This document shows positions 1 to 7,071 of a stretch of 64,000 bases of DNA, piece by piece. Origin of the DNA: Pseudorhizobium flavum (GTDB lineage Bacteria > Pseudomonadota > Alphaproteobacteria > Rhizobiales > Rhizobiaceae). The translations under genes and the position numbers were made by a program. The notes under the pieces are model-generated. The model made no database searches. It had not been told where the DNA came from and saw only the letters and a program-made list of their open reading frames with translations. How positions within the stretch are numbered: the stretch's first letter is position 1; the number at the start of each line of letters is the position of its first letter. Where the stretch lies: the NCBI RefSeq assembly GCF_902502825.2, contig NZ_LR723671.1:62001-126000 (forward strand), in the 5' to 3' direction.

Positions 1-429
1 CCCAGCGGCACGGGCAAGACGCATGTCGCGCTCGGTCTCGGCTTGGCCGCATGCCAGAAGGGCATGTCCGTCGGCTTCACCACTGCCGCCGCGCTGGTCA
101 GCGAGATGATGGAGGCGCGTTACGAACGGCGTCTGCTGCGTTTCCAGAAGCAGATGGCTGCATACCAGCTTCTCATCATCGATGAGCTGGGCTTCGTGCC
201 GCTCTCCAAGACCGGCGCAGAACTGCTGTTCGAGCTGATCTCGCAACGATACGAGCGCGGCGCGACACTGATCACCAGCAATCTTCCATTTGACGAATGG
301 ACGGAAACCTTGGGATCGGAGCGTCTCACCGGCGCGCTCCTCGACCGCATCACCCATCACGTCAACATCCTCGAGATGAATGGCGACAGCTATCGTCTCG
401 CCCAAAGCCGCGCCCGAAAGGCGAGCTGA
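1..429 (+). CDS. istB: IS21-family transposition helper ATPase IstB (5' partial)
   Basis: IstB is the AAA+ ATPase that works with the IstA transposase in target selection and strand transfer. The visible 142 residues begin inside the Walker A motif (PSGTGKT, first seven residues). Walker B, LLIIDELG, lies at visible residues 57-64, followed by the sensor region ending ATLITSNLPFDEW and the C-terminal ALLDRITHH segment. The start codon and about 100 N-terminal residues precede the window. The gene stops at 427-429, about 130 bp before the IS end, as expected for istB being the distal gene of the element. Confidence 0.93.
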   Translation, partial: PSGTGKTHVALGLGLAACQKGMSVGFTTAAALVSEMMEARYERRLLRFQKQMAAYQLLIIDELGFVPLSKTGAELLFELISQRYERGATLITSNLPFDEWTETLGSERLTGALLDRITHHVNILEMNGDSYRLAQSRARKAS

Positions 430-563
430 AACACCTCAAAAAAATTGCCGCGCACGCATGAGACCCCCGCTCGGGCTACGCCCTCGCGGAGGTCTCATGC
501 GTGCGCCGAAGGGTGGCCGGGTTTTACTCCGCCGCCTGGCCGGATTTTACTCCGGCGTTGACA
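1..563 (+). mobile_element. IS21-family element, right end (partial)
   Basis: The window opens inside the helper ATPase gene of an IS21-type element. The element ends at the terminal dinucleotide CA at 562-563. Upstream of the end, the motif GGAGTAAAA/CCGGCC occurs twice in reverse orientation (about 518-558), the multiple terminal repeat pattern usual for IS21 ends. The sequence from 564 onward is an IS256-type transposase gene that stops abruptly at the junction, so this element inserted into an older IS. The transposase gene istA and the left end lie outside the window. Confidence 0.85.
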
Positions 564-1424
564 CCACTGGGTGCTAGCGGCCTGAGGTGTGTCCTGAGCA
601 AAAGCCGTGGCGATGAAGGCAGAGACAACACAGCGACCGCTCTTCCCGGCATGGGCCAGCGCGTTGCGCATGAAGTGAACCCTGCAGCGCTGCCAGGTGG
701 CCGAGACAACCTTGGAGACAGCAGCCTTTATGCCCTCATGTGCGTCAGAGACGACGAGCTTGACGCCACGTAGTCCCCGCCTGGTCAGCTTACGCAGGAA
801 CTCTGTCCAGATCGCCTCCGCCTCGGAGGTGCCAATCTCCATGCCGACCACTTCGCGTCGGCCGTCGGTGTTGACGCCCACCGCGATGATGACCGCGACA
901 GAGACGATGCGCCCGCCGCGCCGGACCTTGAGGTAGGTCGCATCGATCCAAAGGTAGGGCCATTCCCCTTCGATGGGCCTGTCGAGGAAGGCCTTCACCT
1001 TCTCGTCGATCTCCTCGCAGAGCCGGGAAACCTGGCTCTTGGAGATGCCCGACATGCCCATGGCCTTAACGAGGTCATCGACGGATCGGGTCGAGACGCC
1101 TTGGATATAGGCCTCTTGGATCACCGCCGTAAGGGCCTTCTCTGCCATGCGGCGTGGTTCGAGAAAGCTTGGAAAATAGCTGCCTGTGCGAAGCTTCGGA
1201 ATGCGCAGCTCGACGGTGCCCGCCCGTGTCTCCCAGTCCCGGTCGCGATAGCCGTTGCGCTGGGCCAGTCGGAAGCTATTCTTCTCGCCATAGCCCGCGC
1301 CAGTCTTCGTGCTGACCTCCAGCGCCATCAGCTTCTCGGCAGCGAAGCCGATCATCTCCCGGAGCAAATCGGCATCAGCGCTCTTCTCAACGAGCGAGCG
1401 CAGGTTCATCATATCTTCGGTCAT
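495..1424 (-). pseudogene. IS256-family transposase, C-terminally truncated
   Basis: Mutator/IS256-type DDE transposase. The N-terminal 280 or so residues are intact. The first catalytic Asp lies in [10 protein letters not shown] (D161) and the second in VVSDAHEG (D227). Family members are about 400 residues. Here true homology ends at TQW (codon at 564-566), exactly where the IS21 end begins, and the last 22 residues are read out of IS21 sequence. The third catalytic acid, in the C-terminal NPxERLNxExKRR region of the family, is missing, so the protein cannot be active. The start ATG at 1424 follows a plausible leader and matches the family N-terminus. Confidence 0.9.
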
Positions 1425-1476
1425 CGGTGGTGTCCCTCAGGTTGGCTCTAAGCAACCCGACCCTACGGAAAACACT
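564..1476 (-). mobile_element. IS256-family element, truncated by IS21 (outer end approximate)
   Basis: Remnant of an IS256-type element transcribed leftward. Its 3' part was displaced by the IS21 element ending at 563. The outer end is not certain. The upstream region of the transposase contains a GGAAAACACTGGTGAC-like sequence near 1469-1484 that may be the terminal repeat, but the partner end is not in the window. Confidence 0.6.
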
Positions 1477-1584
1477 GGTGACCACCGCTACGCCGCCCGC
1501 TACCTACAGCACATTGGAGGATGCGCTCGCGAGCGGCTTCGCCAGAGGACCGGCGTAGCGGCTTCAACGGCCTCTGCTCCCCCT

Positions 1585-1629
1585 GCGCCGGGCAAGGCGA
1601 AGAAAGCCGAAGGAAGATAGACCTCCTTT
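1585..1629 (+). repeat. 45-bp inverted repeat, left copy
   Basis: This 45-bp stretch is identical to the reverse complement of 3904-3948, and similarity continues inward for about 17 bp with a few mismatches. The right copy is the leader of the porin gene. The pair brackets the tyrosine recombinase and the porin. It could be a remnant leader of a second porin gene, or a recombination site. Confidence 0.9.
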
Positions 1630-1630
1630 A

Positions 1631-1662
1631 ACTGATGGTCAGAATCAATTCTGACCATCAGT
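1631..1662. other. Perfect 32-bp palindrome (15-bp arms, 2-nt spacer)
   Basis: ACTGATGGTCAGAAT at 1631-1645 is followed by CA and by its exact complement at 1648-1662. It sits 26 bp past the stop of the recombinase gene and directly against the left 45-bp repeat. It could be a terminator stem for the recombinase transcript, but no T-run follows on that strand. A protein-binding site is the alternative. Confidence 0.6.
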
Positions 1663-1687
1663 CAAAATCGACAGGAGGAACGCGCGG

Positions 1688-2773
1688 CTAACCGTCCTTA
1701 AAGCGATGCGGAAGAGGCCTCTCGAGGAGAGGCAAGCAGACGTCCAGATCGTGTGAGGCGAGGTGAGCGTATCTCATGGTCATCTGTAGTGTCTGGTGTC
1801 CGAGCCACATCTGGACTCGTCTGATGTCGGCGCCTCTTCTCACAAGGCGAGATGCACATGTGTGACGAAGAACATGGGGTACGACGTCGGGATCATTTGC
1901 CAAGCCAACTTGGCCTTTGGCGCTATTCCAAACAGATCGGAACCGCTGCTGATCGATATCGGAAAAGGGACCGTCTGCTCGACCCCTTTGTGCTTGGACT
2001 GCCTCAAGTGCCCGAGTGGTGAGAGGAACGGTACGGCTCTTTCCGGACTTCGTGATCCAGAAGGTGGCTCTCCCCTCATGGATATCATTCCATCTAAGCC
2101 CAATTCCTTCGCCGAGGCGTGCGCCAGTGTCTACGAGGAAAATGCATAAATCACGGTAATGATCGTCTTTCATGCCGATTGCTGAGAATAAACGATCCTC
2201 CTCGTCGTATTCGAGGAACCTGATACGGCCAGCCCGTTCTTTCTGGCGCTTGAACTCGGGAAGGCTATGGATGTCGCCCATCTTGTACGCTTTCCGCAGC
2301 AATTTGCTAAGCGCTGCCATCTTTCGATTGATGGTTGCGTTGCTATTGCTTCGTCTGCGCAAATCGCCGATGAGCCTGTCGACCTTCTCCTGAGAGAACG
2401 TTTCAAACGTTTCCCTGAGAAGGATATCGTCAAGTTCCGAGATGAAAGCCGCTACGTTATTTCGGTGACTGCCAGCTTCCCAAAGTATGTCGCCATACTT
2501 GTGGAACAATGCGGAGAGGCTGGTACTTTGGACGACTTTGAGCGGGCCGCCTTGGTGGAACTGAAAATTAACTGAGTAGGCCGGCCGAAAGTTGCTGAAG
2601 TCGCTCTTAGCGTCTGGATCAGCCTTGGCTGCCAAATCAGTTCTCCTTGCCTCTCCAATTGGCAAAGAAACAGTGATCGGCTGCTTCATCAACGTTTGAC
2701 GAAGGAAAAATCCGACGTCAACGCAAACAATCATCCCACATCGTTGCACAACAGCAACGGCAACAGCTCGCAA
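1688..2773 (-). CDS. Tyrosine recombinase / phage-type integrase
   Basis: Site-specific recombinase of the tyrosine (lambda integrase) family, 361 residues. The catalytic set is complete: Arg219 in DTGARLGEG, Lys in ITKSGKSRTVPL (242/245), His300 and Arg303 in HVLRHTCASR, His326 in WLGHQT and the nucleophile Tyr335 in MRYAHL. The N-terminal SAM-like core-binding part spans about residues 80-165. The start is uncertain, since the first 29 residues are unlike the family and Met29 (KQPITVSL follows) is an alternative. The gene lies between two 45-bp inverted repeats together with the porin, which makes it a candidate for acting on them, though that is inference. It could also be the integrase of a lost island. 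Confidence 0.88.
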   Translation of the reverse strand: MRAVAVAVVQRCGMIVCVDVGFFLRQTLMKQPITVSLPIGEARRTDLAAKADPDAKSDFSNFRPAYSVNFQFHQGGPLKVVQSTSLSALFHKYGDILWEAGSHRNNVAAFISELDDILLRETFETFSQEKVDRLIGDLRRRSNSNATINRKMAALSKLLRKAYKMGDIHSLPEFKRQKERAGRIRFLEYDEEDRLFSAIGMKDDHYRDLCIFLVDTGARLGEGIGLRWNDIHEGRATFWITKSGKSRTVPLTTRALEAVQAQRGRADGPFSDIDQQRFRSVWNSAKGQVGLANDPDVVPHVLRHTCASRLVRRGADIRRVQMWLGHQTLQMTMRYAHLASHDLDVCLPLLERPLPHRFKDG

Positions 2774-2814
2774 CCCAGAGGCTGCGAGCCATTTTCGGTC
2801 TGAACTAAGTCAGA

Positions 2815-3888
2815 TTAGAATGAGCGCTGAAGACGGACAAAACCGTCCCAACGATCGCCATCGCCGAGCTCATCAGCATCGACGTCTGTGTAGTTTACGG
2901 TCGCCTTCATGGTGAGACCCTGGGTGATGGCGTAGTCGGCAGTTACGCCAACGCGCCATGCACTGCCACCATCGTAGTCGCCATCGGCGTCATACACGAT
3001 GTTGTCCCAATATTGAACGCCCGGTGCGATCGAGAACTTCTCGGTGACAGCGATGGCGTATTCAGCGCCGATCGACCATTCAGAGAAATCCCAGTAGCGG
3101 CTAGCGCCGAAGGAGTAGACGCCCATGATGCCCAAGGAGCCAGGACCAATGTTTGCCGTCAGCGTGGACGCAACGACGCCATCTTCGTTTTCGAACTCGT
3201 AGGCACCGAAGAGGTTGACGGCAACGCCACCGAACGCGCCGCCGATAAGAGCGTTGACGCCGACCTCATCATCGTTACCAGCGAAATCTGTCTTCCAGCC
3301 TTCCTGCGAGTCGAATGCATCGGCCTGAACATAGGCCGAAAATGCTTCGCCCTCGAAGGTATAGCGAATCGAGTTGTTCAGCGTGTCGCCGCCGATGTAG
3401 CCGTAACCGGCGATAGGACCACCGTCGGAGAGGAAGGTTTCGCCCGGGAGCCCGATATCAAAGTAGTTATAGAAGTAACCAACGCGAAGGCCGCCGATCG
3501 CGAGATAAGTTTCTTCCAGATAAAAGTCGTCGTCGGTGTTGGTGTTCGCGCGAAGGGCGATCTTCGAATGAAGTTCACCGAGCTCCGTGTCGGACTTCGC
3601 ATCGAACTGGAGCTGAGCGCGCGTGTTGGTGCGATAGCCACCGTCCTGCAGGTCCACACCGTCAAGATCAAAGTCGCTGCGACCATCGACCTGAACGCGA
3701 ACGTAACCGCTGATCTTGAGGCAGGTTTCGGTGCCCGGGATATAGAAATAGCCGGTGCCGAATGCGTCGCAAACGCGAACGTATTCCATGGGCTCCGGCT
3801 CGGCAGCGATGATAGCATCGGCAGCCTGAGCGCCGGAAACTGCTGCGAGGGCAGCAGCGGAGCCGAGAAGAAGGCTCTTGATGTTCAT
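2815..3888 (-). CDS. Outer-membrane porin, Porin_2 (Omp2b/RopA) family
   Basis: General diffusion porin of alphaproteobacteria, forming an outer-membrane beta-barrel trimer. The 357-residue precursor has a signal peptide ending VSGAQA (about residue 22), then the family hallmarks RVCDAFGTGYFYIPGT and CLKISGYVRVQ, alternating beta-strands, and a C-terminal Phe (LQRSF) needed for barrel assembly. The start ATG follows a GGAGG ribosome site (CTGGAGGTCAAAA). The right 45-bp inverted repeat lies 16 bp upstream of the start, inside the leader. The product is full length and looks functional. It is transcribed toward the recombinase gene. Confidence 0.93.
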   Translation of the reverse strand: MNIKSLLLGSAAALAAVSGAQAADAIIAAEPEPMEYVRVCDAFGTGYFYIPGTETCLKISGYVRVQVDGRSDFDLDGVDLQDGGYRTNTRAQLQFDAKSDTELGELHSKIALRANTNTDDDFYLEETYLAIGGLRVGYFYNYFDIGLPGETFLSDGGPIAGYGYIGGDTLNNSIRYTFEGEAFSAYVQADAFDSQEGWKTDFAGNDDEVGVNALIGGAFGGVAVNLFGAYEFENEDGVVASTLTANIGPGSLGIMGVYSFGASRYWDFSEWSIGAEYAIAVTEKFSIAPGVQYWDNIVYDADGDYDGGSAWRVGVTADYAITQGLTMKATVNYTDVDADELGDGDRWDGFVRLQRSF

Positions 3889-3903
3889 TTTTGACCTCCA
3901 GTC

Positions 3904-3948
3904 AAAGGAGGTCTATCTTCCTTCGGCTTTCTTCGCCTTGCCCGGCGC
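3904..3948 (-). repeat. 45-bp inverted repeat, right copy (porin leader)
   Basis: Exact inverted copy of 1585-1629. It ends 15 bp before the porin ATG. The ribosome binding site lies inside the bracketed segment, so inversion between the repeats would reconnect the porin to whatever promoter lies left of 1585. Confidence 0.9.
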
Positions 3949-4084
3949 CTGTCAATAACAATATCTTGTCTTGTGGCAACATATGTTTAACGTTGCGCGG
4001 CATAATGATCTCCTGGAGCGAGAACGAAAATTTGTATATCAGACCCACCCTCTAAGCAAGCCGAACGACTGCAGCTCCCGTGTC

Positions 4085-4339
4085 ATGGGTAAACGCATTT
4101 ATCCCCTACCGATTTGGACGCTCATCTTGGGTGATGACTCGCGTCATGAGATAGAAGCCGCAGTCACGTTTGAGATCTTCGCCGGTGTGACGAAAGTAGC
4201 GGCTACTCCTATTAGAGGAGACCCAAAAGTGATCGCGCAGGCATTTTCTGAGGGCGAAGCGACCATAGAAGGCCCGAATGGCCACCGACATCGCGTAGCG
4301 GTTGAGATGATGGGGCGCGGCTGGAGGGTTATTGGCTAG
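4085..4339 (+). CDS. Small hypothetical protein
   Basis: 84-residue product from the ATG at 4085 (the frame is open from 3971). It has a compact beta-rich pattern (IYPLPIWTLILGDD, VTFEIFAGVTKVAATPIRG, RHRVAVEMMGRGWRVIG) and no membrane segment or known motif. I do not recognise the family. It is divergent from the porin and followed by about 420 bp without a gene. A real gene is plausible because the frame ends in a well-formed basic C-terminus, but there is no strong ribosome site at either start. Confidence 0.4.
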   Translation: MGKRIYPLPIWTLILGDDSRHEIEAAVTFEIFAGVTKVAATPIRGDPKVIAQAFSEGEATIEGPNGHRHRVAVEMMGRGWRVIG

Positions 4340-4761
4340 GGGCCAGCTAGCGCATTTTTAGCTATTCGAGAAACACGGGGGCGTCGCGAGGAGACGGATC
4401 CCTAGGAAGAATTTTCAGTGTGCACCCACTGCCATCTCCTCTCGACACCCTTAAACCGAACAGAAGAAGACTTTGTTCCCACTGATTATACATCATGTCA
4501 ATGCGGTTGCGTGTTGCTGGTTAGAGACATGCAACCTTGCTCACCGGCGTCGGCGCCGACAATCGCTCAAGCATAGAGGATGGTGACGGAAGTTTGATGG
4601 CGGAGAGCAGAACCGGCCAATCATGCGCTCCTCATTGACCTTTAGAAGCTCTAAGTACGACGATCGTCAGCAGATGCAGAGCAAAGGCAAGGAACTTTAG
4701 TCCGATGAAGCCGTTGGACCTCCGCAAAGCCATAAAGGCACTCAATTAAAGGATCTGCAAG
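4340..4761. other. Intergenic region, no gene seen
   Basis: No open frame with coding character was found on either strand. It holds a 12-bp palindrome GTCGGCGCCGAC at 4549-4560 and, near its right end, the leader and ribosome site (AAAGGATCT) of the secreted Gly/Ala-rich protein. Confidence 0.5.
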
Positions 4762-5154
4762 ATGATTTCGAAGCTTTTAACAGTCACCGCCCTTTCGCTT
4801 GGTCTTGCCACAGCAGCACTTGCGCAGAGTTCTCCAAGCGGGGGCTCCAGCGGCGAGGCAGGATCGGACGCAGGTGGAGCCGCAGGTACGAACGCCGGAT
4901 CTGGGGCAGGGGAAGGTGCTGGTGGCACTACAGCCGGCGGAACGAGCGGAGAGGCCGGTTCGGACGCGGGTGGAGCCGCAGGCAACGGATCTTCCGACCT
5001 CGGTGCGGGCGGGTCGCGGCAGACCAACACGCAAGACAGCTCCAACACCAACTGCGGTGCGCCTGCCGCGCCGGGCGTGGCAGCTACCGCTGGCAATCCC
5101 ACATCTGCAACGCCGGACGCTAGCACTGCCGGGAATGCAGGAACCTCCTGCTAA
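4762..5154 (+). CDS. Secreted Gly/Ala/Ser-rich low-complexity protein
   Basis: 130 residues. A clear signal peptide (Lys then a hydrophobic run) ends ALAQ at about residue 22. The mature part is almost entirely Gly, Ala, Ser, Thr and Asp and contains two copies of the 12-residue unit GEAGSDAGGAAG (about residues 31-42 and 63-74). Two cysteines (NTNCGAP and the C-terminal TSC) could form a disulfide in the periplasm. An AAAGGATCT ribosome site precedes the ATG, and a terminator follows at 5163-5202. I infer a disordered periplasmic or extracellular protein. Its function is unknown. Confidence 0.7.
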   Translation: MISKLLTVTALSLGLATAALAQSSPSGGSSGEAGSDAGGAAGTNAGSGAGEGAGGTTAGGTSGEAGSDAGGAAGNGSSDLGAGGSRQTNTQDSSNTNCGAPAAPGVAATAGNPTSATPDASTAGNAGTSC

Positions 5155-5162
5155 TTTGGAGA

Positions 5163-5202
5163 GGGGGAGGTGCTGAAGCTCCTCCCTCGCTTTGTCTTTT
5201 TT
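5163..5202 (+). terminator. Rho-independent terminator after the Gly-rich gene
   Basis: GGGAGG pairs with CCTCCC in an imperfect stem with a short TGAA-type loop (arms about 5165-5174 and 5178-5186). It is followed by a T-rich run ending TCTTTTTTCT. It begins nine bases past the stop codon of the preceding gene. Confidence 0.7.
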
Positions 5203-5292
5203 CTAAGCAAGGTGTCGGATGGCACTTAACCGGGGTCTGCCTCACTTTGTGTGGTTAATAGATCGTTAGCAGGCACTTCGCTATTGGCGTGC

Positions 5293-7023
5293 ATGAGAAC
5301 AAAATCAAAATGGTCGCCCGGTCCGGGCATCAAGGTCCAAAGCATCGCAACCAACGGCGACGGTGACTGGGTTGTGTCGGCTTGCGGACCATCCTCGGGC
5401 ATTTGTCCAGATTGCAGGAAACAGAGCGCACGTCGGCACGGCTGGTCGTACCGCAGTCTTCAGGACCTGCCGATCCAAGGCAATGAAGTGACGGTAAGGC
5501 TTCGGTTGAGCCGCTGGCGTTGCAGTTATCGGCAGTGCGGGCGGCAAACATTCTCGGACCCGATCCCGGATATTGCCTCGCCCTACGCCCGCAGGACAAA
5601 GAGGGTCGCCAACATAGTCGGCCTTCTGGGGCACGGCACAGGCGGACGCCCGGGAGAGCGCTTGATGAACCAGCTCGGGATGCCGGTCAGCGACGACACC
5701 ATCCTTCGGCACTTGAAGCGCATGGCTTTACAGATCGACGACGAGCCCCCCGCTCGGATCATCGGTATCGATGACTGGAGTTGGAGGAAATCGTGGCGCT
5801 ACGGCACGATCATCGTTGATCTCGAGCGCCGAAAGGTCATGGACATTCTCGAGGACCGGAGCGTGGCGAGCGTTGCACAATGGTTGAAGCGGCATCCCTC
5901 CATTGAGGTGGTCAGTCGAGATCGATGCGGGCTATACGCGCAGGCTGCTCGTGAAGGTGCCCCGCAAGCGTCTCAGGTGGCTGACCGCTTTCATCTCTTC
6001 CAGAACCTGCGTCTTGCGATCGAGGAACAGATGAGCCTCTCCGGCCGAGCTACAGGCAGGGCACTGCTGCCAGACGAGGACATCGAGACTGATCATGACG
6101 ATCGAGCTTTGCATGAGGAGGCGCCTGGAATGCGGTTGCGCAATCAGCTTCGACGGACACATAGGCAGTCCCGGAAGGAGGTGTTCGAGACGGTGCACGC
6201 CTTGAGCAAAGAAGGCCTGACCTGCTCGGAGATTGCGCGTCGCACTGGATATGGCCGCCGCAGCATCGCGAAATGGCTGACGTTTGAAACGCCACCCGAC
6301 CGACGCAGGGGAGCGTTGCAGCCGACATCTCCCCTGTATTTCGAAGCCTTTCTCACGCAGTGTTGGAAGGACGGCAACCGCCGTGGGCGGCATCTGTTTC
6401 ATGACATCAAGTACCGCGGGTACACCGGCAGCTTTTCCAATCTTGAACGCCTCCTGGCAACCTGGCGCCGCGCCGAGAGACCGGAATCGGATAAGGATAA
6501 GGATAAGGATAAGGATAAGGATAAGGATGATGCGGCGCCGGCTCGGATTGGCCTCGTCGACAGCACATATGACAATGCGCCCGTGCGTGATCCCCACACT
6601 GGTCACTGGATCTCACCGGTTGTCGCCGCTGCTCTTTGCATCAAGCCGCGCGGGGCGCTGACCGTCAATCAAGAGCGGAAAGTGGACGCCCTTAAACAAG
6701 GCTCCCAGACGTTCGCCACCTTGCGCAGCTTCTCCATGCGGTTTCGCGGAATATTTCGTAGCCGAAAGTCGGCAAGGCTCGAAGAATGGATCGATGATGC
6801 CATTCGTTCTGGCCTCGCTTCCCTGGCCCGTTTTGCCCGCGTCCTTCGCCGCGATATCGACGCCGTCTGCAACGCCATCGACCTGCCTTGGAGCAATGGT
6901 CAAGCGGAAGGCCAGATCAATCGACTGAAGACGATCAAGCGCGCTATGTATGGCCGAGCGGGTGCAGAGCTTCTCAGAGCGCGGATGATGCCCATCCAAT
7001 TGTCCGATCTCCACATAAAGTGA
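5293..7023 (+). CDS. ISL3-family transposase, copy 1
   Basis: DDE transposase of the ISL3 family, 576 residues from ATG 5293; this start matches the MRTKSKWSPGPG start of the other copies. It has an N-terminal Cys zinc finger (CPDCRKQ...RHGW), the core IGIDDWSWRK with the first catalytic Asp, VSRDRCGLYAQAA with the second, a helix-turn-helix-like EIARRTGYGRRS insertion, and the C-terminal WSNGQAEGQINRLKTIKR with the catalytic Glu. A hexanucleotide repeat at 6489-6528 adds a (Asp-Lys)n stretch absent from copies 2 and 3. The gene appears intact. Confidence 0.95.
   Translation: MRTKSKWSPGPGIKVQSIATNGDGDWVVSACGPSSGICPDCRKQSARRHGWSYRSLQDLPIQGNEVTVRLRLSRWRCSYRQCGRQTFSDPIPDIASPYARRTKRVANIVGLLGHGTGGRPGERLMNQLGMPVSDDTILRHLKRMALQIDDEPPARIIGIDDWSWRKSWRYGTIIVDLERRKVMDILEDRSVASVAQWLKRHPSIEVVSRDRCGLYAQAAREGAPQASQVADRFHLFQNLRLAIEEQMSLSGRATGRALLPDEDIETDHDDRALHEEAPGMRLRNQLRRTHRQSRKEVFETVHALSKEGLTCSEIARRTGYGRRSIAKWLTFETPPDRRRGALQPTSPLYFEAFLTQCWKDGNRRGRHLFHDIKYRGYTGSFSNLERLLATWRRAERPESDKDKDKDKDKDKDDAAPARIGLVDSTYDNAPVRDPHTGHWISPVVAAALCIKPRGALTVNQERKVDALKQGSQTFATLRSFSMRFRGIFRSRKSARLEEWIDDAIRSGLASLARFARVLRRDIDAVCNAIDLPWSNGQAEGQINRLKTIKRAMYGRAGAELLRARMMPIQLSDLHIK
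6489..6528 (+). repeat. GGATAA hexanucleotide microsatellite (about 6.7 copies)
   Basis: Six perfect GGATAA units followed by a partial seventh, inside the ISL3 copy 1 transposase. Because the unit is six bases, gain or loss keeps the frame and only changes the number of Asp-Lys dipeptides. Confidence 0.95.
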
Positions 7024-7071
7024 GGCAGACCCACTTAACTTGAGAATTTTGCATAAATCTGATCACTTAAT

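Larger units (their letters stand above)
5233..7032 (+). mobile_element. ISL3-family insertion sequence, copy 1
   Basis: Inverted ends of 22 bp, starting GGGTCTGCCTCACTTT at 5233 and ending in the complement at 7032, with one mismatch. The element holds one transposase gene. CACTTAAC occurs just outside the left end (5223-5230) and at the right end (7032-7039), which may be an 8-bp target duplication if the exact ends are shifted by one to three bases. The element is about 75 percent like copies 2 and 3, by eye at protein level. Confidence 0.88.
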
